Source: Clostridia bacterium
Lineage (GTDB): Bacteria; Bacillota; Clostridia; Christensenellales; Borkfalkiaceae
Length of the DNA stretch: 64,000 nucleotides
Direction of reading: 5' to 3'
Assembly: GCA_017507005.1 (NCBI GenBank)
Contig: JAFWBT010000026.1
Span: 1 to 64,000 of the forward strand
Of this stretch, positions 1 to 9,105 are shown one piece after another. The number at the start of each line of letters is the position of its first letter. Within the stretch, counting starts at the first letter, position 1. Position numbers and translations under genes: made by a program. The notes under the pieces are model-generated. The model saw nothing but the letters and a program-made list of their open reading frames with translations, did no database searches and was not told where the DNA came from.

Positions 1-117
1 AATGAATGAGCAAAATACTCTTGAGTTGCCGCCCAAGGGGTCACATAGAAATATTTCTTGATTATATTGGAATAATTTTCAAAAAGTTTCGCAAAATACT
101 ATGGAACTACTTGACTA
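1..117. other. Unassigned sequence upstream of the spoVAD fragment
   Basis: No coding region is visible here. The frame that enters the spoVAD fragment contains several stops, the last just before position 118. No other frame encodes the residues expected upstream of the fragment (the Met-Gly-rich stretch before MAPAAADT in SpoVAD). A perfect 12-bp palindrome, AGAAATATTTCT, lies at 47-58. The sequence changes abruptly from non-coding to SpoVAD-like at about 115-118, which suggests a recombination or rearrangement junction. Confidence 0.5.
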
Positions 118-510
118 ATGTCCCCCGCCGCGTGTGATACGATATTGAACCACTTGCGTGACATGGGCAGAAAAGCAAGCGATTACGATTTGATTTTAAC
201 GGGGGATTTGGGTGCGCTCGGCAGCCGTATCGTCAAAGACCTCGTTTGGGAAAAGGGTGTGGATATACAAGGCAACCACGTCGATTGCGGCGAGATTATC
301 TACAAGGTAATCGAGGACGAATTTCAAGGCGGTAGCGGCGCAGGTTGTAGCGCGGTGGTATTCAATTCCTACATTTTCGATAAATTGAAAAGAAAGGAGC
401 TTAATAGGGTGCTCCTTGCGGCGACGGGAGCGTTGCTTTCCACGGTTTCTAGCGGTCAAGGCGAGAGTATTCCTTGTATTTGTCACGCCGTATCCATTGA
501 AAACGTGTGA
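118..510 (+). pseudogene. spoVAD: SpoVAD C-terminal fragment (stage V sporulation protein AD), 5' part missing
   Basis: The 130 residues match the C-terminal third of SpoVAD, a thiolase-fold protein needed for dipicolinic acid uptake into the forespore. Recognisable features are SPAACDTI, the DYDLILTGDLG segment, the GGSGAGCSAVV segment and the ATGALLS...GESIPCICHAVSIE ending. SpoVAD is normally about 335-340 residues, so some 200 N-terminal residues are absent. No ribosome-binding site precedes the ATG at 118 and stops lie just upstream, so it is probably not translated as it stands. It may be a relic, or the 3' half of a gene split by an excisable element lying upstream. A terminator follows. 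The normal partner spoVAE is 14.4 kb downstream. Confidence 0.85.
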
Positions 511-541
511 CGGGGAGAGAAAAATAAAATATACTAAAAAT

Positions 542-568
542 AACGCGTTTTCAGACGCGTTTTTTTTG
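542..568 (+). terminator. Rho-independent terminator after spoVAD fragment
   Basis: Stem AACGCGT (542-548) pairs with ACGCGTT (555-561) across a six-base loop and is followed by a run of T. It closes the transcript that carries the spoVAD fragment. Confidence 0.8.
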
Positions 569-672
569 TATGCATCTGTATGCAGTATTTGAAAAATAAA
601 AGAAAAGGCGATTTTTTGACGTAAAGATGATAGGGACGTTGCGTTATAATCAAGGATTTTTTTAAATTGTGC

Positions 673-685
673 AGAAAATGCAATG
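673..685 (+). promoter_or_regulatory. Putative AraC-family operator, copy 1
   Basis: The sequence AGAAAATGCAATG lies about 20 bp upstream of the -35 box at 705, a usual position for an AraC-type activator. The identical 13-mer occurs at 9026-9038 over the -35 box of the AraC gene of the same locus. The assignment is inferred from this shared word. Confidence 0.45.
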
Positions 686-704
686 AAATAAAAAAATAAT
701 GCTA

Positions 705-733
705 TTGACTTTTTTGATGTATGAGTATATAAT
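705..733 (+). promoter_or_regulatory. Sigma-70-type promoter of the glycan locus
   Basis: TTGACT (705-710) and TATAAT (728-733) are separated by 17 bp. Transcription would start near 740 and read the three dehydrogenase genes and probably the phosphorylase and hexosaminidase genes down to the terminator at 8121. Confidence 0.75.
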
Positions 734-846
734 TTTGCTAATATTAAAAAGGTTCGCGGCATTGTTTGTATTTTTTTCTAAAAGAAAAAATAAAAGAACA
801 AAGCCGAAAGAAAAATACGAACGAGAGGATATAGGAGATTTTCGCT

Positions 847-1827
847 ATGAAAACGGCAGTGATTGGTATTGGAAATATTGCACAAGTGCATATTCCTGCG
901 CTGTTAGGTGCAAAACAGGATATCGTGGCGCTTTGCGACGTGGATAGTGCGCGCTGTGAAAAAGCCATCGAACGTTTTGGTTTGCAGGCGCGTGTGTATA
1001 CCGACTACGCGGAAATGTTGGAAAAGGAAGAACTAGATGCGGTGCACGTTTGTACGCCGCACTATTTGCACGCGGAAATGATATGCGCGTGCTTGGATAA
1101 AAACGTCAACGTACTGACGGAAAAGCCGTTGGCTATTTCCCAAACCCAGCTCGACACTATCGAGGCGGCGGTGAAAAAATCAACGGCGCAGCTGGGGGTA
1201 TGTCATCAGCGTCGGTATGAAGAAGCAATGAAATATTTAAAGGAAAAATTTTCGAGCGATCCCGTGATTGCGGCGTACGGCAATATGTGTTGGTATCGCG
1301 GAAAAGATTATTACGACAGCGACGCGTGGCGCGGCACTTGGACGCAAGAGGGCGGCGGCGTAATGATCAATCAGGCGTTGCACACGCTCGACCTTTTGCA
1401 ATGGATATCGGGTATGCCGACGTCCGTCGTGGCGCATACCCATAACGATACGCTACAAGACGTTATCGAGGTGGAAGACACCGCCACGGGGAATTTCACC
1501 CTCGCAAACGGCGGAAAAATGATTTTAAACGCCACGAACGGCTGTACTTCAAGCTTTCCCGTCGGTTTGATGTTGGATAGTAAATCCTCGCGGGCGCTCG
1601 TCGTGGGCGATCACGTTATTGTAGACGACGTAGTGTTGAAAAAAGACGACGAACTGCCTTTGTTTGGGAAAGAGGAATGGGGCGTCGGACATCAAAAATT
1701 GATCACCGATTACTACCGTTGTCTTGCAAACGGCGAAAAATTCCCCATTGATTTTTACGAAGGGGAAAAGGTAATTCGTTTGATTTTGGCAATGTATCAA
1801 TCCAACGGAAAACAAATAGAAATCTAA
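847..1827 (+). CDS. Gfo/Idh/MocA family oxidoreductase
   Basis: A 326-residue NAD(P)-dependent sugar or cyclitol dehydrogenase. The N-terminal Rossmann motif GIGNIA is at residues 7-12. The family EKP motif, whose Lys contacts cofactor and substrate, is at 92-94, and a candidate catalytic His is at 179 in NQALHTLD. A Shine-Dalgarno-like AGGAGA precedes the ATG. It is the first of three consecutive members of this family and shares a promoter with GH94 and GH20 genes. This suggests oxidation or epimerisation of sugars released from glycans. The substrate cannot be told from sequence alone. Confidence 0.85.
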   Translation: MKTAVIGIGNIAQVHIPALLGAKQDIVALCDVDSARCEKAIERFGLQARVYTDYAEMLEKEELDAVHVCTPHYLHAEMICACLDKNVNVLTEKPLAISQTQLDTIEAAVKKSTAQLGVCHQRRYEEAMKYLKEKFSSDPVIAAYGNMCWYRGKDYYDSDAWRGTWTQEGGGVMINQALHTLDLLQWISGMPTSVVAHTHNDTLQDVIEVEDTATGNFTLANGGKMILNATNGCTSSFPVGLMLDSKSSRALVVGDHVIVDDVVLKKDDELPLFGKEEWGVGHQKLITDYYRCLANGEKFPIDFYEGEKVIRLILAMYQSNGKQIEI

Positions 1828-1870
1828 CGCCAAAAAGATAAAGTCTAAGGCGAAAAAGGAGCGAACCACT

Positions 1871-2740
1871 ATGAAAAAAATCGTAATACTCGGCTGTGAA
1901 AATTCTCACGCAAATTCCTTTTTAGAATTTATCACGAAAGAGGAAAAATATAAAGACGTGCAGGTACTCGGCGTTTACAGCGACGATGAGGCAGCGGCGC
2001 AAAAACTCCACGATACCTATGGTGTATCCGTTATGTCGGCTTACGACGAGGCGGTGGGGCAGGTGGACGGTGTGATTATCACCGCGCGCCACGGCGACAA
2101 CCATTACAAATACGCAAAACCCTATCTTCCCTCGGGTGTGCCTATGTTTATCGACAAACCCATCACTGTTTCGGAAAGCGACGCGCTCGCGCTTGCCAAG
2201 GCGTTGAAAGAATATAACGTGCCTTTTACGGGTGGCTCTTCCTGCCGTTTTGATAAGACGGTGTTGAATTTGAAAGAGGAAATGAAAAACGAAGTAGGCG
2301 GCAAGACGGTAGGCGGTTTTGTAAAAGCCCCGATTAGTATGAACAACGCATACGGCGGCTTTTTCTTCTATTCCCAGCACCTCGCAGAGATTGTGATGGA
2401 GATATTCGGCAGATATCCCAAATCGGTGAAAACGTACGAAAAGGACGGCAAATACACCGTCGTGTTCCGTTATGACGAGTACGACGTGACGGGCTTGTAC
2501 GTAGAGGACAGCTATTGCTATTTCGCCTCGCGTGTGGCAATGGAACAAACGAGCGGCGCGGCTTTGGAAATGGGTATGGATATTTTCCGCGCGGAATTCG
2601 ACGTGTTCTATTCCCTGCTTTGCGGTGGCAAAGAAGAAATGGATTTAAAGGCGTTCGTGGCACCCGTGTACGTGTTGAACGCAATAAAACGCTCTATGGA
2701 TACGGGCGAAGAAACGCTCGTTGAACAAGCGGAAATATAA
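1871..2740 (+). CDS. Gfo/Idh/MocA family oxidoreductase, short and divergent
   Basis: A 289-residue protein with an N-terminal Rossmann fold and a C-terminal Gfo/Idh-type domain. It is shorter than its neighbours (326 and 358 residues). The nucleotide-binding loop reads GCENSHA instead of GxGxxG, and the family EKP motif appears as DKP at residues 95-97. Cofactor binding may therefore differ, or the protein may act as a non-catalytic partner. It lies 43 bp after the first dehydrogenase gene, with a purine-rich ribosome-binding site (AAAAAGGAG) upstream, in the same operon. Confidence 0.75.
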   Translation: MKKIVILGCENSHANSFLEFITKEEKYKDVQVLGVYSDDEAAAQKLHDTYGVSVMSAYDEAVGQVDGVIITARHGDNHYKYAKPYLPSGVPMFIDKPITVSESDALALAKALKEYNVPFTGGSSCRFDKTVLNLKEEMKNEVGGKTVGGFVKAPISMNNAYGGFFFYSQHLAEIVMEIFGRYPKSVKTYEKDGKYTVVFRYDEYDVTGLYVEDSYCYFASRVAMEQTSGAALEMGMDIFRAEFDVFYSLLCGGKEEMDLKAFVAPVYVLNAIKRSMDTGEETLVEQAEI

Positions 2741-2787
2741 TAAAATTTTTTATAAAAATCAAGGCGCATAGCCAAGGAGAAATAAAA

Positions 2788-3864
2788 ATGAAAAAACTCA
2801 ATCTTGCGATTATCGGTCAGGGCAGAAGCGGCAGGGATATCCACGGCGCTTACTGCCGTTCGGGAAAGAACGTATATTATGACGTAAAATACGTAGTGGA
2901 ACAGGACGAAGCTCGCCGCAAAAAGGCAGAGCAGGAATATCCTGGCTGCGTTGGGCTTGCTTGCTATAAAGAATTGTTTGACAAAAAGGATATCGACCTC
3001 GTTGTCAACGCGTCCTATTCTAATATGCATTACGAAATCACGAAAGACCTTTTAGAGCACGGCTTTAACGTGCTTTCCGAAAAGCCTTTTGCGCGCAATC
3101 GTTTTGAAAGCGACGTACTTATCAAGACGGCAAAGGAAAAGGGGGTAAACGTTTACGCGTTCCATAACACCTTGTATGCGCCGTATTATTTGCATGCGCT
3201 CAAAGTAGCAAAATCGGGCGTTTTAGGGGAAATCGTACAAATCAACGTATACCATAACGGTTTTGCCCGTCGTTGGGATTGGCAAACGTTGCAAAAGAAA
3301 ATGGGCGGCAACGCGTATAACACGGGACCTCATCCCATTGGTATCGCGCTAGGCTTGCTCGATTTCGACGAGGAAACGAAGATTATTTACAGCGATATGA
3401 AAACGACCACCCTTTCCAGCGGCGATTCGGACGATTATTGCAAGGTACTGCTCAAAGCACCGAACAAGCCGCTCGTGGATATGGAAATCAACTCCACCGA
3501 TCCCTATTGTGACGGCGTGATTGTAAAAATTCAGGCGACGCACGGCGCGTATAAATGCGGTGTGGGTTGGTATGAATATAAATATTTCAAAGACGAAGAA
3601 AATCCTAAGAAAGCGCTGATTGAAGAATCGCTTGCCGACGAAAACGGCTGTCCTATGTATTGCGGAGAAACGTTGCAATGGCACGAGGAGAAAGGGACGT
3701 TTGAGGGCAATGCGTTCACCGTAGGTGCGCCTGCTATTTACGAGGAAATTTATTACAATCTCACGGAAGGCAGAGCAATGTCCACGACGCTGGAAATGGC
3801 AAGAAAGATTATCGAGGTCATTGAAACGGCGCACGCGGAAAATCCTTTGGAATTCAAATACTAA
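2788..3864 (+). CDS. Gfo/Idh/MocA family oxidoreductase
   Basis: A 358-residue member with the Rossmann motif GQGRSG at residues 10-15, EKP at 98-100 and a candidate active-site His at 182 in NTGPHPIG. An AAGGAG site precedes the ATG at normal spacing. It ends 52 bp before the GH94-like gene and belongs to the same transcription unit. Three non-identical paralogs in a row suggest that they act on successive or alternative keto and hydroxyl intermediates. The actual substrates are unknown. Confidence 0.85.
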   Translation: MKKLNLAIIGQGRSGRDIHGAYCRSGKNVYYDVKYVVEQDEARRKKAEQEYPGCVGLACYKELFDKKDIDLVVNASYSNMHYEITKDLLEHGFNVLSEKPFARNRFESDVLIKTAKEKGVNVYAFHNTLYAPYYLHALKVAKSGVLGEIVQINVYHNGFARRWDWQTLQKKMGGNAYNTGPHPIGIALGLLDFDEETKIIYSDMKTTTLSSGDSDDYCKVLLKAPNKPLVDMEINSTDPYCDGVIVKIQATHGAYKCGVGWYEYKYFKDEENPKKALIEESLADENGCPMYCGETLQWHEEKGTFEGNAFTVGAPAIYEEIYYNLTEGRAMSTTLEMARKIIEVIETAHAENPLEFKY

Positions 3865-3916
3865 TCAAGGTTTTTATCAGGCTGTAAAATTATTATAAAA
3901 TTAAGGAAAAAAGCAG

Positions 3917-6457
3917 ATGTTACAAGAAAAAGTTAAGGCGCTTTATGCACAGGTAAAGGCATTAGACAACGCTGAAGAGAAAGAATTAAGAAGAATGCCC
4001 TCCGAGTGTTATTTTTTGGACGGCGGCGCAATTCTTTGTTATCCGAGAGAAATCGGCGACGGCAGGTATCCCTATCAAAAAGACGGCTTGACACTGTGGG
4101 CGTATTCGTCGGGAAATATGGAAGTGGGCGAGAGCCTTTTTAATGTTTTCCTCAATTCCACCGAAGGTAAAGAACCGTATATTGCGTTTTTTGCAGGTGA
4201 AAAGTATGAAAACGGAAAATATTTCCCCGTGTCTATTACGGGCGTTGCGCGTCAGCCGATAGAGTGCGACGTAAAACGTTTTACCATATACACGCCCGAG
4301 GCTGTATACTATTTTGCGGAAACGAAAAAGACGCTTTCCGTCGTTCGCGCGTTCGTGGACGACGACAAACGTGTTTGTTTCACCTCGTACGTGGAGAATC
4401 TTACGAACGAAACAATCGATTGCTATTTGGCTTCCTATTTTAATCCGCTTTTGCGTCACCAAGATATGGACGATTTTGAGGATAAATGGTATAAGGCTTG
4501 TATTAAGACAGACTACGGCTATCGTTTCCGCGTCACCGAGCATATCAACCGTGATAACTGTATGATTCATTACGCCGCGTTGCGTGTGTCAGGGCGCAAA
4601 AACGTTTCAGCGACGACTTCTCGTTACGACGTGACTGGCTCGACGAGTAGCTGTTTGAATTGTTCTCGCGCGTTGCAAGAGGGCAAGTTTGCAAAGGAAA
4701 AAGAACGCACCGAATTCACGGATATTGCCGTGGCGGCGGATATCAGCCGTTTCACGTTAAAGGCGGGCGAGAACCACGCAATCGATTACGTACTTGCCTT
4801 ATCGGACGATAAAGCGAAAGCGGAACGTTTAGCGACGAGAGACGTGGACGTAGCAATGGCGCTCAATGCGAGCGTAGCGGCGGAAAAGAAAGACGCCGAT
4901 TTAATCGCGCAGCTTGGCTTGCGTTTCGAGGGGCTGGACGACGCGCTTAAAGGCAAGGAAATTCCCTTGAACGGATTTATTTATAACGTAATGAAACAGG
5001 TGGATTTCTGCGCGAAAGCGAAGAATTACGCAGGTCCGTATATCGGCGTGCGCGACGTAACGCAGCAGGTAGAAGCGGCGACGATTTGGGACGCCGAATA
5101 CGCGCGTAAGAAGATTATCGAAATCCTCGGCTTTACGGGCGAGGAGGGTAGAGCGCCTCGTCAGTATTCCTATCCCGCGAGCGAAAAAGTGCCGCCTAAA
5201 ATGGACCTTCGTGCGTATATCGACCAAGGCGTTTGGCTGATTGACGCGGCGTACACCTATCTTAGCTACACGGGCGATTATTCTATCCTCGACGAAGAAT
5301 GCGGCTATTTCGATTTTAGCGGTTTTAGTATGAAAGACCGAGCAGGTCAGACGGTGAAATTCTCGTCCCGTCGCGATAGCGTACTCGAACATCTTATCGC
5401 CATCACCGATTATCTGCTGTCCAACCTCGATGAAAAAACGTGCTGTTTGCACGCTCTTTACGGGGATTGGAACGACGCTTTGGACGGGCTAGGCAGAACG
5501 GAAAAAGCAGGCGCGGATTTTGGTACGGGCGTTTCGGTAATGGCGTCCGAACAGCTCTTCCGTAACCTCACCGCGATGATAGAAATTCTTGAACGTAAAG
5601 GCGGTAAAGCGGAGAAAATTACGCAATATAAAGCGGAAAGAGAACGCCTGAAAAAAGGCTTGATTGAAAACGCAATCGTGCAAAAAGGCGCGGAGAAAAA
5701 GATAGTACACGGCTGGGGCGACGAACGCAGTTGGTTTGTCGGCAGTTATCAAGACAACGACGGCTACTCCCGTGACAGCGTTACGGTAAACGCGTATTGG
5801 ATTTTAGCAGGCTTGCATAAAGAATACCCCGAAATTTTGCCCGATATTATGAAAGCGTACGAACGCTTGGAAGGCAAGTACGGCATCAAGACGTTCTTGC
5901 CCGCGTTTGCGCCGACGAACGATAAAGTGGGACGAATTACGCACTTACCCGAGGGCACCGCGGAGAACGGCGCTACGTACAATCATTCGACGAATTTTGC
6001 CATTTGGTCGCTGTTTGAAATCGGCGAGGACAAGTTGGCGTGGGAGATTATGTATAAAGTGCTGCCCGTTACGCATCGCTTTATTACGACGACGCCGTTC
6101 GTTATGCCAAATTCCTTTATTTATAACGAGGAAAGAGGCTTTGACGGCGAATCGATGAACGACTGGTTCTCGGGCTCGGGTTGTGTTTTAATCAAGCTGT
6201 TGATTGGCGCGGTATACGGCGTACGTCCGAATTTGGACGGCGTGGAGATTCGTCCTTCTTCGTATATGCCTTGCGGCGCGGCGGAGCTGTCCTTGAAAAT
6301 TAAGGGCGCGAACGTACGTATTTGCTATCGTAAAGAAGGCAACGGCGCGCGTAAATATTTCGTAAACGGCGCGGTGTGCGAAACGAAAGTGGGTAAGGGC
6401 GTTTGGCTAGATAACGAACAATTAAAAGGGGATATTACGATAGAAATCGTGGATTGA
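3917..6457 (+). CDS. GH94-like glycoside phosphorylase (cellobiose/chitobiose phosphorylase family)
   Basis: An 846-residue cytoplasmic protein with no signal peptide. The layout is that of GH94: an N-terminal beta-sandwich, an alpha/alpha barrel and a short C-terminal beta domain. The barrel carries GDWNDALDG at about 516-524, where the Asp of DWND is the expected general acid. It also carries GWGDERSWFVGS, a TAENGATYNHSTNFA segment and DWFSGSG near the phosphate/sugar site. Family enzymes split beta-linked disaccharides with phosphate to give sugar 1-phosphates. It lies between the dehydrogenases and a GH20 gene, so it may act on a GlcNAc- or hexose-containing disaccharide taken into the cell. 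Specificity is inferred only. Confidence 0.8.
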   Translation: MLQEKVKALYAQVKALDNAEEKELRRMPSECYFLDGGAILCYPREIGDGRYPYQKDGLTLWAYSSGNMEVGESLFNVFLNSTEGKEPYIAFFAGEKYENGKYFPVSITGVARQPIECDVKRFTIYTPEAVYYFAETKKTLSVVRAFVDDDKRVCFTSYVENLTNETIDCYLASYFNPLLRHQDMDDFEDKWYKACIKTDYGYRFRVTEHINRDNCMIHYAALRVSGRKNVSATTSRYDVTGSTSSCLNCSRALQEGKFAKEKERTEFTDIAVAADISRFTLKAGENHAIDYVLALSDDKAKAERLATRDVDVAMALNASVAAEKKDADLIAQLGLRFEGLDDALKGKEIPLNGFIYNVMKQVDFCAKAKNYAGPYIGVRDVTQQVEAATIWDAEYARKKIIEILGFTGEEGRAPRQYSYPASEKVPPKMDLRAYIDQGVWLIDAAYTYLSYTGDYSILDEECGYFDFSGFSMKDRAGQTVKFSSRRDSVLEHLIAITDYLLSNLDEKTCCLHALYGDWNDALDGLGRTEKAGADFGTGVSVMASEQLFRNLTAMIEILERKGGKAEKITQYKAERERLKKGLIENAIVQKGAEKKIVHGWGDERSWFVGSYQDNDGYSRDSVTVNAYWILAGLHKEYPEILPDIMKAYERLEGKYGIKTFLPAFAPTNDKVGRITHLPEGTAENGATYNHSTNFAIWSLFEIGEDKLAWEIMYKVLPVTHRFITTTPFVMPNSFIYNEERGFDGESMNDWFSGSGCVLIKLLIGAVYGVRPNLDGVEIRPSSYMPCGAAELSLKIKGANVRICYRKEGNGARKYFVNGAVCETKVGKGVWLDNEQLKGDITIEIVD

Positions 6458-6483
6458 AAGCATAAAAAACAAGGAGAAAAATT

Positions 6484-8097
6484 ATGACGTATAAAACGTT
6501 CGGCGTTATGTTAGACGTATCGAGAAACGGCGTTATGAAGGTGGCGCAGGTAAAGAAATATATCGATTATCTTGCAAAAATGGGCTATAACGCCTTAGAA
6601 TTGTACGCAGAAGATACGTACGCGATAGAGGGCGAGCCGCACTTTGGCTATCTTCGCGGCGCGTACACGTCGGCGGAGCTTAAAGAAATAGACGCGTACG
6701 CAAAGGAAAAGGGCGTTGAACTGATTCCTTGCGTGCAGACGCTCGCGCATTTTACCAACGTGCGTAAATTGCCGAAATACGGACACCTGTTCGATATAGA
6801 CGATATCCTGCTGATTGACAGCGAAGAGGTGTACGAATTCCTTGATAAGATGTTCGCAAGCCTTGCGGAAAATTTCACTTCCCGTCAGGTGAATATCGGT
6901 ATGGACGAGGCGCATAACGTCGGTTTGGGTAGACACTTGGATAAATATGGCTATGAAAACCGTTCGGAAATGCTCGTGCGGCATTTGAACCGCGTTTCTG
7001 AAATTGCGAAAAAATACGGCTTTACCTGCCATATGTGGAGCGATATGTTCTTCCGTCTTATCAACAATGGCGAATATTACTTAACGGAAGAAACGAAAAA
7101 CGTTAAAGTTTCTGCGGAAATTGCCGCAAAAGTACCCGAAAACGTCGCGCTCACCTATTGGGATTATTATTCGACGGAAAAAGAATTGTACGACCTTATG
7201 TTTGACAAGCATTTTGAATTTGGCAAAGACGTATGGTTTGCAGGCGGAGCGTGGGCTTGGCAGGGTTTTGCGCCTTTGAATAAATTCTCGCTTAAGAGTA
7301 TGCGTATTGCTATGCAGAGCGTTGCGGAAAAAGGCGTGCAAAACGTAATGATGACGGTGTGGGGGGACGACGGCAAAGAATGTTCGTTCTTCTCGATATT
7401 GCCCGCTCTGTACGCGATCCGTCAGTTTGCTGACGGCAATTTCGATATGGACGATATCAAAGCCACGTTCAAAGAAAAATTCGGTTTTATTTTCGACGAG
7501 TGGCTGACGCTCGATTTGCCGACGGAAATCTACGTCAACGGCAAGCAGGACGATAAATGGAATTGTCTTTGCGCGACAATGTGCTACACCGATCCGTTTA
7601 TGGGCTTGCGTGATTTGGAATACGCCGCGCTCGATCCCATACCTTTTGACGAGTTCGCGGAAAAAATCGCAAAATGCGCCGACAACGCAGGTGAATTTTC
7701 CTATGTCTTCGACGTTGTGGCAAAGATGTGTCGTTTCCTTGCGTTGAAAGCGCCTATGGGCTTAAAAACGCGCGCCGCGTATCAAAAGGGGGATAAGGCA
7801 GCACTTGTCGCGCTCGTAAAAGAATACGGCGAAGCGGTGTTGCGTTTGGATACGTTTACGAAAGCCTACCGCGCGCAATGGATGAAAGAGAATAAGGCGT
7901 TTGGCTGGGAAGTGCAAGAGTTGCGTCTTGGCGGGGTTCGCGCGAGATTGTTAAACTGTGCAGAACGCTTGCAGGCGTATTTGGACGGCGAACTGGACGA
8001 GATTGAGGAATTGGAAATAGAGCTGTTGCCGAATTTGGACAGAAACGGCTTTATGTATCATCGCTATCGTGAAATTGTCAGCGCGAGCGAAGTGTAA
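6484..8097 (+). CDS. GH20-type beta-N-acetylhexosaminidase-like glycoside hydrolase
   Basis: A 537-residue protein with a TIM-barrel core. The GH20 Asp-Glu pair that polarises the substrate acetamido group and donates the proton is visible in IGMDEAH around residues 138-144. Barrel strands such as GYNALELY and LIPCVQTLAH support the call. No signal peptide is present, so it should act in the cytoplasm on imported oligosaccharides. It follows the GH94-like gene by 26 bp with an AAGGAG ribosome-binding site and is the last gene before the terminator at 8121. Removal of terminal GlcNAc or GalNAc is the most likely role. Confidence 0.78.
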   Translation: MTYKTFGVMLDVSRNGVMKVAQVKKYIDYLAKMGYNALELYAEDTYAIEGEPHFGYLRGAYTSAELKEIDAYAKEKGVELIPCVQTLAHFTNVRKLPKYGHLFDIDDILLIDSEEVYEFLDKMFASLAENFTSRQVNIGMDEAHNVGLGRHLDKYGYENRSEMLVRHLNRVSEIAKKYGFTCHMWSDMFFRLINNGEYYLTEETKNVKVSAEIAAKVPENVALTYWDYYSTEKELYDLMFDKHFEFGKDVWFAGGAWAWQGFAPLNKFSLKSMRIAMQSVAEKGVQNVMMTVWGDDGKECSFFSILPALYAIRQFADGNFDMDDIKATFKEKFGFIFDEWLTLDLPTEIYVNGKQDDKWNCLCATMCYTDPFMGLRDLEYAALDPIPFDEFAEKIAKCADNAGEFSYVFDVVAKMCRFLALKAPMGLKTRAAYQKGDKAALVALVKEYGEAVLRLDTFTKAYRAQWMKENKAFGWEVQELRLGGVRARLLNCAERLQAYLDGELDEIEELEIELLPNLDRNGFMYHRYREIVSASEV

Positions 8098-8120
8098 TAG
8101 AAAAAGTGTAACGGAATAAG

Positions 8121-8150
8121 AAAAGCGTACGGATTTCCCGTACGCTTTTT
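8121..8150. terminator. Bidirectional terminator between GH20 gene and araC-type gene
   Basis: AAAAGCGTACGG (8121-8132) pairs with CCGTACGCTTTT (8138-8149) around a five-base loop, with T runs on both strands. It separates the convergent GH20 and AraC genes. Confidence 0.85.
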
Positions 8151-8175
8151 GTTTATAACGTCGTTCAACGTGTTT

Positions 8176-8976
8176 TTACAAATCGTTTGTGTGATTTAAA
8201 GAGGGCGCGTGGCCAAAATGCGCTTTGTATGCCCGATAAAAAGTGCTGTAATCCTTATAGCCGCATTTTTGATAGGTGGAATAAGGGCTCATACCTGCGG
8301 AGATGTAGCTCTGGGCGAGCACTAGCCGTTTTTGCGCGAGCAGTTTTTTAGGGGAAATGTGCAGTTTTTTTTGGAACAGTTGGTAGATATACGAGCTGCT
8401 GACAAATACCGCTTCGGCAATTTCTTGAATATTTTTAATCGTTGCAATGTTTTGGTTTATGTAATCGAGCGCGTCTTTTAATATCTTTTCCGCAGGCTCG
8501 ATATGCGGCGAGAACAGCGCGTCGTTGTAGGTGCAAAGACAGAGCAGTTCCTTTAAAAGATTTGGCGCGAGAATTTGAAATTGATGAGGCTTTAACCTAT
8601 CGGAATAATCCTCGAAACGATTGAAAAAGTTTTTCAGCTGTGGAATATCCAGCGTATTGATAATGGGAGAAAGGGAAAACGCGTCTTTTAAAAGTACGCT
8701 CATGTCCTCGTCGGCATTGAAATTGATAATAATGCGTTCGTAAGGCTCGTTTTCCAAAATTTTCGTATAATGATAGGTGTTCGCAGGGATAAAAATAAGA
8801 TCGCCGTGACGGGGCGTATAAACGGCGTCCTCGGTGATGAGGTTGGTTTTGCCCGAAAGAAAATACATAATTTCGTGCTGATCGTGCAAATGCCGAAAAA
8901 ACAACTCGCTAGATACGTTTTCCGTCATAGGCTTTTTTGACGTTTTGTGGGAATACGTCGGTATGTTAACGTTCAC
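8176..8976 (-). CDS. AraC family transcriptional regulator with N-terminal cupin
   Basis: A 266-residue regulator: an N-terminal cupin (HDQHEIMYFLSG, PRHGDLIFIPANTYH) that probably binds a sugar, and two C-terminal helix-turn-helix motifs ending in the typical CGYKDYSTFYRAYKAHFG. I place the start at the GTG of 8976, after a GAGGG ribosome-binding site. An upstream ATG at 9036 would lie at or upstream of the promoter (9008-9036) and is unlikely. The gene is convergent with the GH20 operon and divergent from the lipoprotein-uxuA operon. It is the obvious local regulator, and a 13-mer at its own promoter recurs upstream of the first dehydrogenase gene. Confidence 0.85.
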   Translation of the reverse strand: MNVNIPTYSHKTSKKPMTENVSSELFFRHLHDQHEIMYFLSGKTNLITEDAVYTPRHGDLIFIPANTYHYTKILENEPYERIIINFNADEDMSVLLKDAFSLSPIINTLDIPQLKNFFNRFEDYSDRLKPHQFQILAPNLLKELLCLCTYNDALFSPHIEPAEKILKDALDYINQNIATIKNIQEIAEAVFVSSSYIYQLFQKKLHISPKKLLAQKRLVLAQSYISAGMSPYSTYQKCGYKDYSTFYRAYKAHFGHAPSLNHTNDL

Positions 8977-9007
8977 AATTTTGCCCTCGTCTTTTGTCGT
9001 TGGGTTT

Positions 9008-9036
9008 ATTTTATCACAGTTGTATAGAAAATGCAA
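9008..9036 (-). promoter_or_regulatory. Promoter of the AraC-type gene
   Basis: On the minus strand TTGCAT (9036-9031) and TAAAAT (9013-9008) are 17 bp apart. Transcription would start near 9000, about 25 nt before the GTG start at 8976. Confidence 0.7.
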
Positions 9037-9038
9037 TG
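9026..9038 (+). promoter_or_regulatory. Putative AraC-family operator, copy 2
   Basis: AGAAAATGCAATG here is identical to 673-685 and overlaps the -35 box of the AraC gene. This position fits autorepression, while the copy at 673 fits activation. The role is inferred. Confidence 0.45.
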
Positions 9039-9105
9039 TTTTTTATTGCTAAAACTATTTATTTTTTTTGAAATTTGTGGTATCATTTTATATGTAGGAG
9101 TATAG

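Larger units (their letters stand above)
569..846 (+). other. Leader and control region of the glycan locus
   Basis: This AT-rich non-coding stretch separates the spoVAD terminator from the first dehydrogenase gene. It holds a 13-mer also found at the AraC promoter (673-685), a sigma-70-type promoter (705-733) and an AT-rich leader of roughly 100 nt ending in the ribosome-binding site before 847. No gene is seen. Confidence 0.6.
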
